Shown here piece after piece: positions 54,795 through 62,953 of a stretch of 64,000 nucleotides of DNA. Source of the stretch: Chlamydiales bacterium (lineage in GTDB: Bacteria; Chlamydiota; Chlamydiia; Chlamydiales; Simkaniaceae); the NCBI GenBank assembly GCA_024233515.1, contig JACKPO010000003.1, forward strand, positions 135,083 to 199,082, read 5' to 3'. The notes below the pieces were generated by a model that had not been told where the DNA came from, did no database searches, and was given only the letters and a program-made list of their open reading frames with translations. The position numbers and the translations under genes are program-made. Every line of letters starts with the position of its first letter. Position 1 is the first letter of the stretch.

Positions 54795-57719
54795 TTATTC
54801 TCTTTTCCGATTTTTTGAAAAGAACGAATATTTAAAATCGACTCTACCTACTTCAGAAAATAAGACATTTTCTAAAGCCTTATTTTTTAAATATGAAGCT
54901 CTCTCAATATGTATAGGGATAACGGGCAATTCTTCTAGTAAAATTTCTTCAGCTAGCTTTAATTTCTTCTTTCTATCTTTTGCATGAGTTTCTTTCTGAG
55001 CATCTAAAAGGATAGATTTGAACTTCTTATCTTCCCAACTTGAAAAGTTCACGGGGTGATGCTCATCCAAAAAAACATCCAAAGTATAACTTGGATCGTT
55101 AATCCATGCTTTCCACATAATCCCCCCTAGCTGAAAATTCCCTGAGCGGAGCCGCGTGAATAAATCTTGCCACTCACAAACCTCGATTTTACAATCAATT
55201 CCTAAAACTTCTTTCCACTGATTAGCAATTGAATACGCAACCTTTTTTCTAAGATCTCCGAGACCGATACAGAAATGAAGAAAAGGGAAATTTCTCAGTT
55301 CCATTCCACATTCCATGAGATAGGTATTAAACAGAGCTCTTGCTTTTTCTGGGTCTCCTTCTAAAAGAGTCGGATCTTCCACCTGTGTATGTCCCTTCGG
55401 AAGGATCGATAGAGCTACATCTTCAGTAGAAAATATCACTTCTGTTAAAGCTTTTCGATTGATCGCTAAAGAGAGTGCGCGTCGCACATTAGAGTGACTT
55501 AAAATTGAATCTTTTGTATTACAACTAATCCAATATTGCCCGTGAATCCCATGAATGTAGTCTTGTTTTCTTTCTGATTCAGCAAAAATAGGGTCCCATG
55601 GATGAAATGGGGGACCTAGCCAATCAATTTGACCGTGATTAAATAGATTCAATGAAAGTTGACTAGGAAGTTGCGAAAACTTAATCCCTTCTAACTGAAT
55701 TGACGAAGCATCCCAGTATTTAGGATTTCTAATGAATTGTAACCCACTTTGTTGCTTATCATAAAATTTGAATGGACCATTACAAACAAATAGATGTCCA
55801 CCATCAGAGGACCATGTAGGAAATTTCATATCTGTCTCTTTGTGAACAGGAGCAAGCAAAGAATAGGCTGTAAGCTCTAGAAATGAAGGAAATGGAGAAG
55901 TCAAATCAACTCTGAGAGTTTTATTATCGATGACTTTAACACCCAGTTTATCAGAAGGTAGAATACCCTCTTTACAAAGCTTAGCATTCTGAATAGGATA
56001 GAAAAAATAGGCAAAAGGAGTTGGGAAAGTTGGGCATAAAGTCTTTTTCCAAGAGTACTCGAAATCGTAAGCAGTAACAGGATCTCCGTTCGACCAATGA
56101 CAATCTCTTAAAAAAAAAGTATAAGAAGTTTGGTCTAAGGAACATTCAACCCTTTCAGCAACTCCATAACCCATTTTTTGTCCGCTTTCATACCGCATAA
56201 GCCCCTCGAAAAGCATTTTCACAATTGTTCCCGAAAGTTCATCCCCTGCAAAGCGAGGATCAATGGATAAAGGAAGATTTGCAGAGGCTAATCTTAAGAT
56301 AGATTGTTCTTGATCTTTTTTCCTCCATTTACTGTAGCTGGATTGAATCATATTTTCCAATTTCTGTAGATAGGATTGAGGAACATTTTGATAAAGAAAA
56401 ATCACAAAGGAGTGGTTACCACATTGAAAATATGAAGTCGTTGGTTTATCTAATTCATCATCAGACTTATGGAAATCTTTCACTTCTTGTAAAAGCTCCA
56501 ATGTTCCTCCTTTGGCAATCATAATAGTCCAAGAGTCTTTTTGAATCCTTTCTAAAGCATGCGTTGCTTTTGATTCTAATAAAACAGAAAAAAGAATAAG
56601 AACCTCTATTAGAATAGCTAAGGGAATTGTAGACTGTTTTTCGACAGGTGATATATTGAAAAAAAATCTCTCAATCAAATGATCGGAAAGGGCTAGCGAA
56701 TCCTTTGAAAAGTTTTTCAGGGTTATCAAGGCTTCATATTGTCTTGAAATCAGCCCCCCATTGTAATCTCGAATAGGACCAAGAATCTTTTCAATTAGCG
56801 AGACGATGTAATTTCTGATACTATAAAGATTGATCGAACGATCGATATTTAAAAACTGTTGGGCTAGAGTTAAATCAAATCTAAGAATGCTTGCTTCTTT
56901 TAACACATCTTTAGAAAAGTGCCCAACAATCTGAGTTTTTTCGAGAAAAACGCCACAATGTGAAAACTGGTTCTTTTCAATGTTAAGAGATGAGGGATTG
57001 TCTTTATTTATCACCCTCACTATCACAGATTTATAGGTAATGATATCTCGACAACTCCTCTCAAAAGAGATAATTACTTGAGGAATATCACTCTCACAAC
57101 TCAGTTCATGGCTTAACATCAGAATATTTTTGATGTTTTCTTCTTCATTATTTGCCCAAAAAATTGTAGGAGATTGGGTCATAATCCGTTCAAGGATTAG
57201 CACTGGAAATTGTTTTTTTATCCTCTCGACTTCAGTGAGAGATAAGTACCCATTCTCACTTGTGATCACAAAGTCAAGAATGCATTTTTTTATCGGACAG
57301 CTTGGCTGAGAATACTGATATAACGACCCCTTAACATAGTCCAATGGAGCTTGAAGCTCTTCTATTACGCTTAAGATTTGATCTTCGTTTAAAAACTCGG
57401 CAGGATCATCGAGTTGGATCCCAAAAATCAAACTCATTGAATGTTTTGCTCCAAAGGGGAAGGCAATTTTGGAACGAAGAAGACGCATGACGACATGCTT
57501 TCCTGTTCCCTTTTCAAAGTTAAGCTTATGGATGGCTTTTTCGATAAGGAAAAGAGAAATGGAAAGGCGGTAAAGGTGAGGCGGACTGCGCATTTGCTCA
57601 TATCCTTTAGGTGATAGAACATCAAGACGCTTATATTCAAGAATCAATTGATCATCAAAAATTTTCCGGAATTTTTTGATTGTTTGTTCTAGCTTACAAA
57701 AGATTGATGGCATGCTCAT
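54795..57719 (-). CDS. OppA-like solute-binding domain fused to a large unknown N-terminal half
   Basis: 974 residues, starting MSMPSIFCKLEQTIKKFRKI. Residues about 480-970 have the SBP_bac_5 oligopeptide-binding pattern (LRLASANLPLSIDPRFAGDE, VKMLFEGLMRYESGQKMGY, YTFFLRDCHWSNGDPVTAYD, RRALSLAINRKAL). The first 470 residues match nothing I recognise, with a single hydrophobic helix (about 373-385). There is no signal peptide or lipobox, so unlike OppA it would not be an ordinary periplasmic binding protein. The SgrR-type regulators combine a DNA-binding part with such a domain, but no helix-turn-helix is visible here. Confidence 0.68.
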   Translation of the reverse strand: MSMPSIFCKLEQTIKKFRKIFDDQLILEYKRLDVLSPKGYEQMRSPPHLYRLSISLFLIEKAIHKLNFEKGTGKHVVMRLLRSKIAFPFGAKHSMSLIFGIQLDDPAEFLNEDQILSVIEELQAPLDYVKGSLYQYSQPSCPIKKCILDFVITSENGYLSLTEVERIKKQFPVLILERIMTQSPTIFWANNEEENIKNILMLSHELSCESDIPQVIISFERSCRDIITYKSVIVRVINKDNPSSLNIEKNQFSHCGVFLEKTQIVGHFSKDVLKEASILRFDLTLAQQFLNIDRSINLYSIRNYIVSLIEKILGPIRDYNGGLISRQYEALITLKNFSKDSLALSDHLIERFFFNISPVEKQSTIPLAILIEVLILFSVLLESKATHALERIQKDSWTIMIAKGGTLELLQEVKDFHKSDDELDKPTTSYFQCGNHSFVIFLYQNVPQSYLQKLENMIQSSYSKWRKKDQEQSILRLASANLPLSIDPRFAGDELSGTIVKMLFEGLMRYESGQKMGYGVAERVECSLDQTSYTFFLRDCHWSNGDPVTAYDFEYSWKKTLCPTFPTPFAYFFYPIQNAKLCKEGILPSDKLGVKVIDNKTLRVDLTSPFPSFLELTAYSLLAPVHKETDMKFPTWSSDGGHLFVCNGPFKFYDKQQSGLQFIRNPKYWDASSIQLEGIKFSQLPSQLSLNLFNHGQIDWLGPPFHPWDPIFAESERKQDYIHGIHGQYWISCNTKDSILSHSNVRRALSLAINRKALTEVIFSTEDVALSILPKGHTQVEDPTLLEGDPEKARALFNTYLMECGMELRNFPFLHFCIGLGDLRKKVAYSIANQWKEVLGIDCKIEVCEWQDLFTRLRSGNFQLGGIMWKAWINDPSYTLDVFLDEHHPVNFSSWEDKKFKSILLDAQKETHAKDRKKKLKLAEEILLEELPVIPIHIERASYLKNKALENVLFSEVGRVDFKYSFFSKNRKRE

Positions 57720-57770
57720 GAACCTATCCTGAATTAAAGTATTTATTTAATTTCTTCGATTTTTGAGCAG

Positions 57771-57834
57771 ATTTTTTCTTTTCATTTTGATCACATTGTC
57801 CAACTGACAAGGGTTCAAAATGAAAAGGAAAAAG
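57771..57834. repeat. 64-bp hairpin element, copy 2
   Basis: Arms ATTTTTTCTTTTCATTTTGA and complement (20 nt, one G-T wobble and one end mismatch) around the core TCACATTGTCCAACTGACAA+GGGT. Same length, same core and same position between two minus-strand genes as the copy at 824-887; the arms differ in sequence but pair just as well. No T-run follows in the gene direction. Confidence 0.68.
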
Positions 57835-57887
57835 GTGCCAAAAAGCGTGGAATAAAAAAGTATCTTTAATTCTGGATAGGTTCATAG

Positions 57888-59246
57888 TCAAAAGACGCCG
57901 AGGGCGTCGAGCATGACGATGACGATGATGAGAGGAGCAAGGTACTTGATGCTGATTTCGAAGTACCACTTGAGTGAGGGGTGGGTTTTAAAGAGTCCCT
58001 CGGCTCCCTCTCTGAGGTGAGGGAAGGCTTTTTTAAAGGTCCAACGCCAGCCAACAAGGATGACAGCCGCCAGTCCTCCAAGAGGAATCAAGATATTTAG
58101 ACAAAGGAAGAGGAGGAGGTTGAAGAAATTTTTGCCGAAGAGGGTAAATTCTCTCCATGGTCCAAACGAAAGAACGCACGGAAGGGCCACAACAAAGACC
58201 GCAATGGTTGTCGTAAGAACGGCGCGATGGCGCTTCCATTTCCATGCATCCATGAAGTAAGCAATAAGCGGCTCCATTGCAGAGATCTGAGAGGTGAGCG
58301 CCGCAAGAACAAGGAGGAGGAAAAAGAGGAGACAAAGGAAGTATCCTCCAGGAATTTGTGAAAAGATAATCGGCAAGGTTTGAAACATGAGACTCTCACC
58401 CGAAGAAGGGGGAAGCCCCGCAGAAAAAACGATCGTAAAGATCGCAATCCCCGCAAGGAGCGAAACGCAAATTCCAAACAAGGTGATGGGAAGACACGTC
58501 CCAGGAACATTTTCTTTCTTCCCGAGATAACTTCCATAGGTCACCATCGTTCCTTGCCCAAGGCTAAGAGAGAAAAAGGCCTGACCAAGAGCAAGGAGGA
58601 TTGCTGTTGGAGTGATCTCTGACCAGTCGGGTTTAAAGACAAAGGCGAGTCCTTCACTTCCTCCAGGCATCATCAGCCCTTTAATCGCCAAGAAGAGGAG
58701 AACAAAAAGAAGGAGGGGCATCATGATCTTATTTCCTGCTTCAATCCCCTTTTGAACGCCCGTATAAAGGACAAAAATAGAGAGAAGGAGAAAACCGATC
58801 AGAGAGCCTATCCCCCAAAGGGGAGAGGTGCTAAAGGTCTGAAAGTGGGCGGTTGCAGCTTGGGTCGATTCAAAGCTTGTGAGCCCCCCAAAAAGGGCTT
58901 GAAAAAAGTACCCCAAGGTCCATCCTGCGATGACAACATAAAAAGAGCTCACTAAAAAACCGGTTAGGATGGTGAGTTTCCCCATCCCCTGCCACCCTTT
59001 GTGGCGCCCAATTTCCTTAAAGGAGCCCGAGGGGTTGAGTTGAGCTTTTCGCCCAATCAAAATCTCTGAAATCAAGACGGGAAAACCGACAAGCAAAAGA
59101 CAAACTAGGTAGAGAAGGACAAAAGTCGCGCCCCCATTTTCCCCTACAACGTAGGGAAAGCGCCAGATGCTTCCAAGGCCAATTGCTGAACCCACAGCGG
59201 CCCAGATAAACCCAAAACGGGATTTCCATTGCTCACGTTTTTTCAT
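57888..59246 (-). CDS. neurotransmitter:sodium symporter family transporter (SNF)
   Basis: 452 residues with about eleven to twelve hydrophobic helices. The signature is GFIWAAVGSAIGLGSIWRFP near residue 12, with the unwound helix and the GENGGATFVLLYL segment of LeuT-type Na+-coupled amino-acid transporters. It probably imports amino acids with sodium, fitting a host-dependent metabolism. The start overlaps the stop of the upstream LtaS-like gene by 4 nt, forming an operon. The 64-bp hairpin lies downstream. Confidence 0.9.
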   Translation of the reverse strand: MKKREQWKSRFGFIWAAVGSAIGLGSIWRFPYVVGENGGATFVLLYLVCLLLVGFPVLISEILIGRKAQLNPSGSFKEIGRHKGWQGMGKLTILTGFLVSSFYVVIAGWTLGYFFQALFGGLTSFESTQAATAHFQTFSTSPLWGIGSLIGFLLLSIFVLYTGVQKGIEAGNKIMMPLLLFVLLFLAIKGLMMPGGSEGLAFVFKPDWSEITPTAILLALGQAFFSLSLGQGTMVTYGSYLGKKENVPGTCLPITLFGICVSLLAGIAIFTIVFSAGLPPSSGESLMFQTLPIIFSQIPGGYFLCLLFFLLLVLAALTSQISAMEPLIAYFMDAWKWKRHRAVLTTTIAVFVVALPCVLSFGPWREFTLFGKNFFNLLLFLCLNILIPLGGLAAVILVGWRWTFKKAFPHLREGAEGLFKTHPSLKWYFEISIKYLAPLIIVIVMLDALGVF

Positions 59247-61216
59247 AAAGATGATTGTACAAAAGAGGGGCTAAAATCGCCAGGAGAATTCTTTTCATCA
59301 AGAATGGGAACGACCCGTTTGTCTGCATAGAGATGGTGGAAGAGACGTTCGTAATCTTTCACACCATGAAGGAGTTCACGAACCAATTTGGGGTTATGGG
59401 GCGCGATATTTTCGCTCTCTTCAGGGTCGCTTTCTAAGTCATAGAGTTCTACTTCTTGAGAGATGCGAGTGTAGATGAACTTATGCTTGCCCCGGCGACA
59501 CCCAAAGTTTTTGAAGACATAAGGGTTGTGAAAGAAAATCGTCCGCTCCTTCATTTTTCTCATGAGGGAACTCCCAATCGAAAGATTGAAACCATGAAGA
59601 TCCAAAATATCCATCAGGGTCGGAACTAGATCGAGTTGACTACACGGAGCGCTGATCCGCGTCGGCTCCAAAATTCTCCCCTTCCCATAGATCAAAAGAG
59701 GGACACGGATATTTTCCTCATAGAGGTAACGTTGCTCAACGAAGTTATTGTGCTCTCCCATTGGGTACCCATGATCCCCTAAAACAAAGAGGACGGTATT
59801 TTCTAAAAGCCCTTTATCTTTTAAAAGATCAACGAACAAGCCGAGACACGCATCGCTATAGTGGAAGGTGTTGAGATATTTCCGATAGATACGGGAAATC
59901 TCTGGAGGAAAGGCGGGAGGTTGGTAGTGCTCGGGTAGGTTCCAGGGGTGGTGATTTGAAATGGTAAAGAGGGTGAGAAATTGCGGGCTCTCTTTCCGTT
60001 TTTCTAAGAAGTTTGCCGCATGGTGCATCAGACACTCATCGGGAAGTCCCCAACTCGTGAATTTCATCTTAGGGTAATCTTTGGCAATCGTTTCCTTCCC
60101 ATGGACCTCATCGTACCCATGAAGGTTAAAGAAGTGGTCCTGGTTTTCAAACTCAATCGGACCGTTATGAAGATAACTCGTTTGGTATCCTCCCTCCTGC
60201 ATGAGTTGAGGAATCCCGATAAAGGGGGTCTTTGCCCTTGCAGCCACTTCCGAAGCATCCACATCAGAAGGAACTCCAAAAAGGGAAGAGACAACGGATC
60301 GAGAGGTTCTCACAGAATTCGCATAAAAATCGGTGAAGAGAATCCCCTCCTTAGAAAGGCGATCAAAATGGGGAGAAACGCCCCTTTCTGCTCCCAAAGC
60401 TCCAATATTTTTAGCCCGGAATGATTCCATAAAGAGGAAAATTACATGGGGTTTTTCTCCTTCATCCTTCTGTAAATGGAAGGCTTTTTCCCCTGTAAAC
60501 CCCTGGGTATACTTAAACAGAGGATACTCCGAAGAGGGCGTTGATTGCTTCTCATTTTGATTGTGAAACCGCGCGCGCGCGAGATAACCAAGATCTGTCC
60601 GGTCATTTTTCCGCTTAATGAAACGGAAGAGTTTCCGCACATACCACAGTTGGTGCTGGAACACGATCTGATCTGTGGCGTAGGAAAGCTTTTTGGGAAG
60701 GAGGAAGTGTCCCAGCGCCCCGACCGTTCCCAGGCCCACTAAAATCAGGAGCCAGTCTTGTTGAAAGGGGAGGGTCTGAACCTCTCTTCCAAACGTCAGA
60801 TAGGTCAGCGTTGGAAGGGCCAAAAAAACCAGAGCAATAGGAAAGAAACGCCAGATCCTCTTTTCTTTTGCCGAGTCCCAAAAACACCGCGCGTCATTGA
60901 TCAGGGAGAAGAAGGAGACCTCCATCCGAATCGCTGTTCGCCGGTGGAGAATGGCATCCACAATCATATGGAGTTGAACCAGCGTCGAAAAGACGACAAA
61001 AACCCAGAAAATCTCCCCTTTTATGAAGGGGAACAGGGTCGTTGTTAAAACAATTAAAAAAAGTTGCTGAAAAGAGATGAAAAGATCTTGACAAATCCCT
61101 GTCAGGTAAGAGATGAAAAAGGACGGTCTCACCGCCAAATGACGCTGCAAAACCCCGAAGCGAATCGCTAGGGCCGGGAGGGTCAAAAAGAGCAAAAATA
61201 TCCATGCGGTGATCAT
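59243..61216 (-). CDS. LtaS/sulfatase-family membrane enzyme
   Basis: 657 residues. N-terminal membrane helices (about 1-170), then the extracytoplasmic alkaline-phosphatase-type domain: HVIFLFMESFRAKNIGALG, threonine nucleophile in NSVRTSRSVVSSLFG, NHHPW, and FVLGDHGYPMGEHNNF. It is a paralogue of 49164-51740 but lacks the leucine-rich repeats; the C-terminus keeps the family's LYDLESDPEESENIAPHNPK. Likely to decorate lipid A or another glycolipid with a phosphate-linked group; the exact donor is unknown. Coupled to the sodium symporter gene downstream. Confidence 0.85.
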   Translation of the reverse strand: MITAWIFLLFLTLPALAIRFGVLQRHLAVRPSFFISYLTGICQDLFISFQQLFLIVLTTTLFPFIKGEIFWVFVVFSTLVQLHMIVDAILHRRTAIRMEVSFFSLINDARCFWDSAKEKRIWRFFPIALVFLALPTLTYLTFGREVQTLPFQQDWLLILVGLGTVGALGHFLLPKKLSYATDQIVFQHQLWYVRKLFRFIKRKNDRTDLGYLARARFHNQNEKQSTPSSEYPLFKYTQGFTGEKAFHLQKDEGEKPHVIFLFMESFRAKNIGALGAERGVSPHFDRLSKEGILFTDFYANSVRTSRSVVSSLFGVPSDVDASEVAARAKTPFIGIPQLMQEGGYQTSYLHNGPIEFENQDHFFNLHGYDEVHGKETIAKDYPKMKFTSWGLPDECLMHHAANFLEKRKESPQFLTLFTISNHHPWNLPEHYQPPAFPPEISRIYRKYLNTFHYSDACLGLFVDLLKDKGLLENTVLFVLGDHGYPMGEHNNFVEQRYLYEENIRVPLLIYGKGRILEPTRISAPCSQLDLVPTLMDILDLHGFNLSIGSSLMRKMKERTIFFHNPYVFKNFGCRRGKHKFIYTRISQEVELYDLESDPEESENIAPHNPKLVRELLHGVKDYERLFHHLYADKRVVPILDEKNSPGDFSPSFVQSSL

Positions 61217-61301
61217 GAATAAATGATACTTTCCCCAGGGAAAAGTGTCAAAGTTTTTTAATAATATTAGCTGTGTTATTTTAGTAAAAAACTAGGCAAA
61301 G

Positions 61302-61742
61302 ATGAGTAATAATTTTAAATTAACTTTCCACACTACAGATTCAATTAAAGAGTTAAAACTCCCTCTTTTTTCAAATAAAGTTTGCGCAGGTTTTCCCTCC
61401 CCTGCCGAAGATCATCTCGAGCAAAAACTCGACCTCAATCAATTTTTAATTAAACACCCCGCGGCAACCTTCTTTGTCAAAGTCGAAGGAGACTCGATGA
61501 AAGGAGGAGGAATTCTAAATGGCGACCTTTTAATCGTTGACCGTGCTATCACCCCTCAAAATGGGCAAGTGATTGTCGCTGTGCTGAATGGAGAGTTCAC
61601 TCTTAAACGGATCAAAAAGGAGGGCTCTCGCCTCTTTTTAAAACCTGAAAACCCCTCTTTTCCTTTGATAGAAGTCACCGAGGAAATGGACTTTCAAGTC
61701 TGGGGTGTTGTGACCTATGCGATTCATTCATGTATGGCTTAG
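61302..61742 (+). CDS. umuD: UmuD-like LexA-family autoprotease
   Basis: 146 residues. The S24 peptidase domain has the autocleavage region VCAGFPSPAEDHLEQ, the catalytic serine in VEGDSMKGGGI and the lysine in FTLKRIKKEG. Cleaved UmuD' partners UmuC to form DNA polymerase V. It overlaps umuC by 13 nt. The 5' region is AT-rich; I do not see a convincing LexA box, so SOS control is unproven here. Confidence 0.9.
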   Translation: MSNNFKLTFHTTDSIKELKLPLFSNKVCAGFPSPAEDHLEQKLDLNQFLIKHPAATFFVKVEGDSMKGGGILNGDLLIVDRAITPQNGQVIVAVLNGEFTLKRIKKEGSRLFLKPENPSFPLIEVTEEMDFQVWGVVTYAIHSCMA

Positions 61743-62953
61743 TCGACTGTAACAATTTTTACGCCTCTTGCGAGCAGGTCTTCAACCCATCCTATCGAAA
61801 TCGTCCCCTTGTCGTTCTTTCCAACAATGATGGGTGCGTGATTGCCCGCTCAAAAGAAGCGAAGGAGCTCGGCATCCCTATGGGAGCTCCCGCCTTCGAA
61901 TATAAAAGCCTCTTTCTGCTTCGCGACGTGATCATCCTCTCCTCGAACTTCCCTCTATATGGAGATCTTTCGGAGCGGGTGATCGAAACAATGAAAACGT
62001 TTGGCCTTCCAATTGAGGTCTATTCGATCGATGAAGCCTTTATCTCTTTCCCAGAATCGGGAGCTTTGGAGCTTGCCCATGAGATGAGGCGAAAAGTCCT
62101 CCAGTGGACAGGGATCACTGTTTCGATCGGTCTTGCTCCAACTAAAACGCAGGCAAAAATCGCGAACCATGAAGCGAAAAAAGGAGATGGGGTCACCCTT
62201 TTTCGCCCAGAGCTCCTAAATGGACTTCCCATCGATGAGGTCTGGGGAATTGGAAGGCGGTGGAAAAAGAAGCTCCATAGCCACAGGATCCGATATGCCC
62301 ATGAGTTGATCAATCTTTCTGATACATGGATCAAGAAACAGCTGACAGTCGTCGGCCTTCGAACGGTGATGGAGCTAAGAGGAACTTCCTGCATCGAACA
62401 GGAAGAAATCGCCCCTCAGCGCAAATCGATCCTCTCTTCCCGCTCATTCGGCCGCCCTGTCTCCTCGTTAAAAGAGCTCCAAGAGGCGCTGGCAACCTTT
62501 GCGGGGATTGCTGGATCGAAACTCAGAAAAAACGGTCTTAAAACCCACTATCTCTTGATCTTTCTCTATCAAAAGAGTGGATCCACTTCGACAGCCCTTT
62601 CTCTTCCTCTTGCCACAAACTACACCCCCGATCTGACACGCGCTGCCCATCTTCTCCTTAAGGAAATCTACCAAGAAGGGACCTTCTACCGAAAAGGAGG
62701 GATTCTGCTAAGCGAATTGGTAGACGAGAAGGAAACGCAACTCGATCTCTTGACCCATGATTCAAACGAGGCAAAGAAAGAAGCGGTGATCCGCTCTTTT
62801 GACCAAATTCATCGTCGGTTTGGGGCGCATGCCCTCTTTTTTGCCGGAGAAGGAATCGAGAAAAAATGGAAGAGCGTCTCATCGAGACGCTCTCCTAGCT
62901 ATACAACTTCTTGGGATCAACTCCCAAAAGTTAAAAATCAAACCGACCTTTGA
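61730..62953 (+). CDS. umuC: DNA polymerase V catalytic subunit UmuC
   Basis: 407 residues; Y-family translesion polymerase. MYGLVDCNNFYASCEQVFNP contains the first catalytic aspartate, EVYSIDEAFISF the second acidic pair, and SIGLAPTKTQAKIANHEAK follows. The C-terminal tail with SPSYTTSWDQLPKV matches the UmuC end. The last bases contain a perfect hairpin (GAGCGTCTC-ATC-GAGACGCTC) in coding sequence. The final 23 nt overlap the convergent porin gene. Confidence 0.94.
   Translation: MYGLVDCNNFYASCEQVFNPSYRNRPLVVLSNNDGCVIARSKEAKELGIPMGAPAFEYKSLFLLRDVIILSSNFPLYGDLSERVIETMKTFGLPIEVYSIDEAFISFPESGALELAHEMRRKVLQWTGITVSIGLAPTKTQAKIANHEAKKGDGVTLFRPELLNGLPIDEVWGIGRRWKKKLHSHRIRYAHELINLSDTWIKKQLTVVGLRTVMELRGTSCIEQEEIAPQRKSILSSRSFGRPVSSLKELQEALATFAGIAGSKLRKNGLKTHYLLIFLYQKSGSTSTALSLPLATNYTPDLTRAAHLLLKEIYQEGTFYRKGGILLSELVDEKETQLDLLTHDSNEAKKEAVIRSFDQIHRRFGAHALFFAGEGIEKKWKSVSSRRSPSYTTSWDQLPKVKNQTDL

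Noticed and set aside
60568..60580. CGCGCGCGCG run as a regulatory or Z-DNA site
   Set aside because: Short and in coding sequence of the LtaS-like gene (Arg-Ala repeats); nothing else points to function.
62872..62896. Hairpin GAGCGTCTC-ATC-GAGACGCTC as a terminator inside umuC
   Set aside because: It is within the coding sequence of the conserved C-terminus and lacks a T-run; coincidence is likely.
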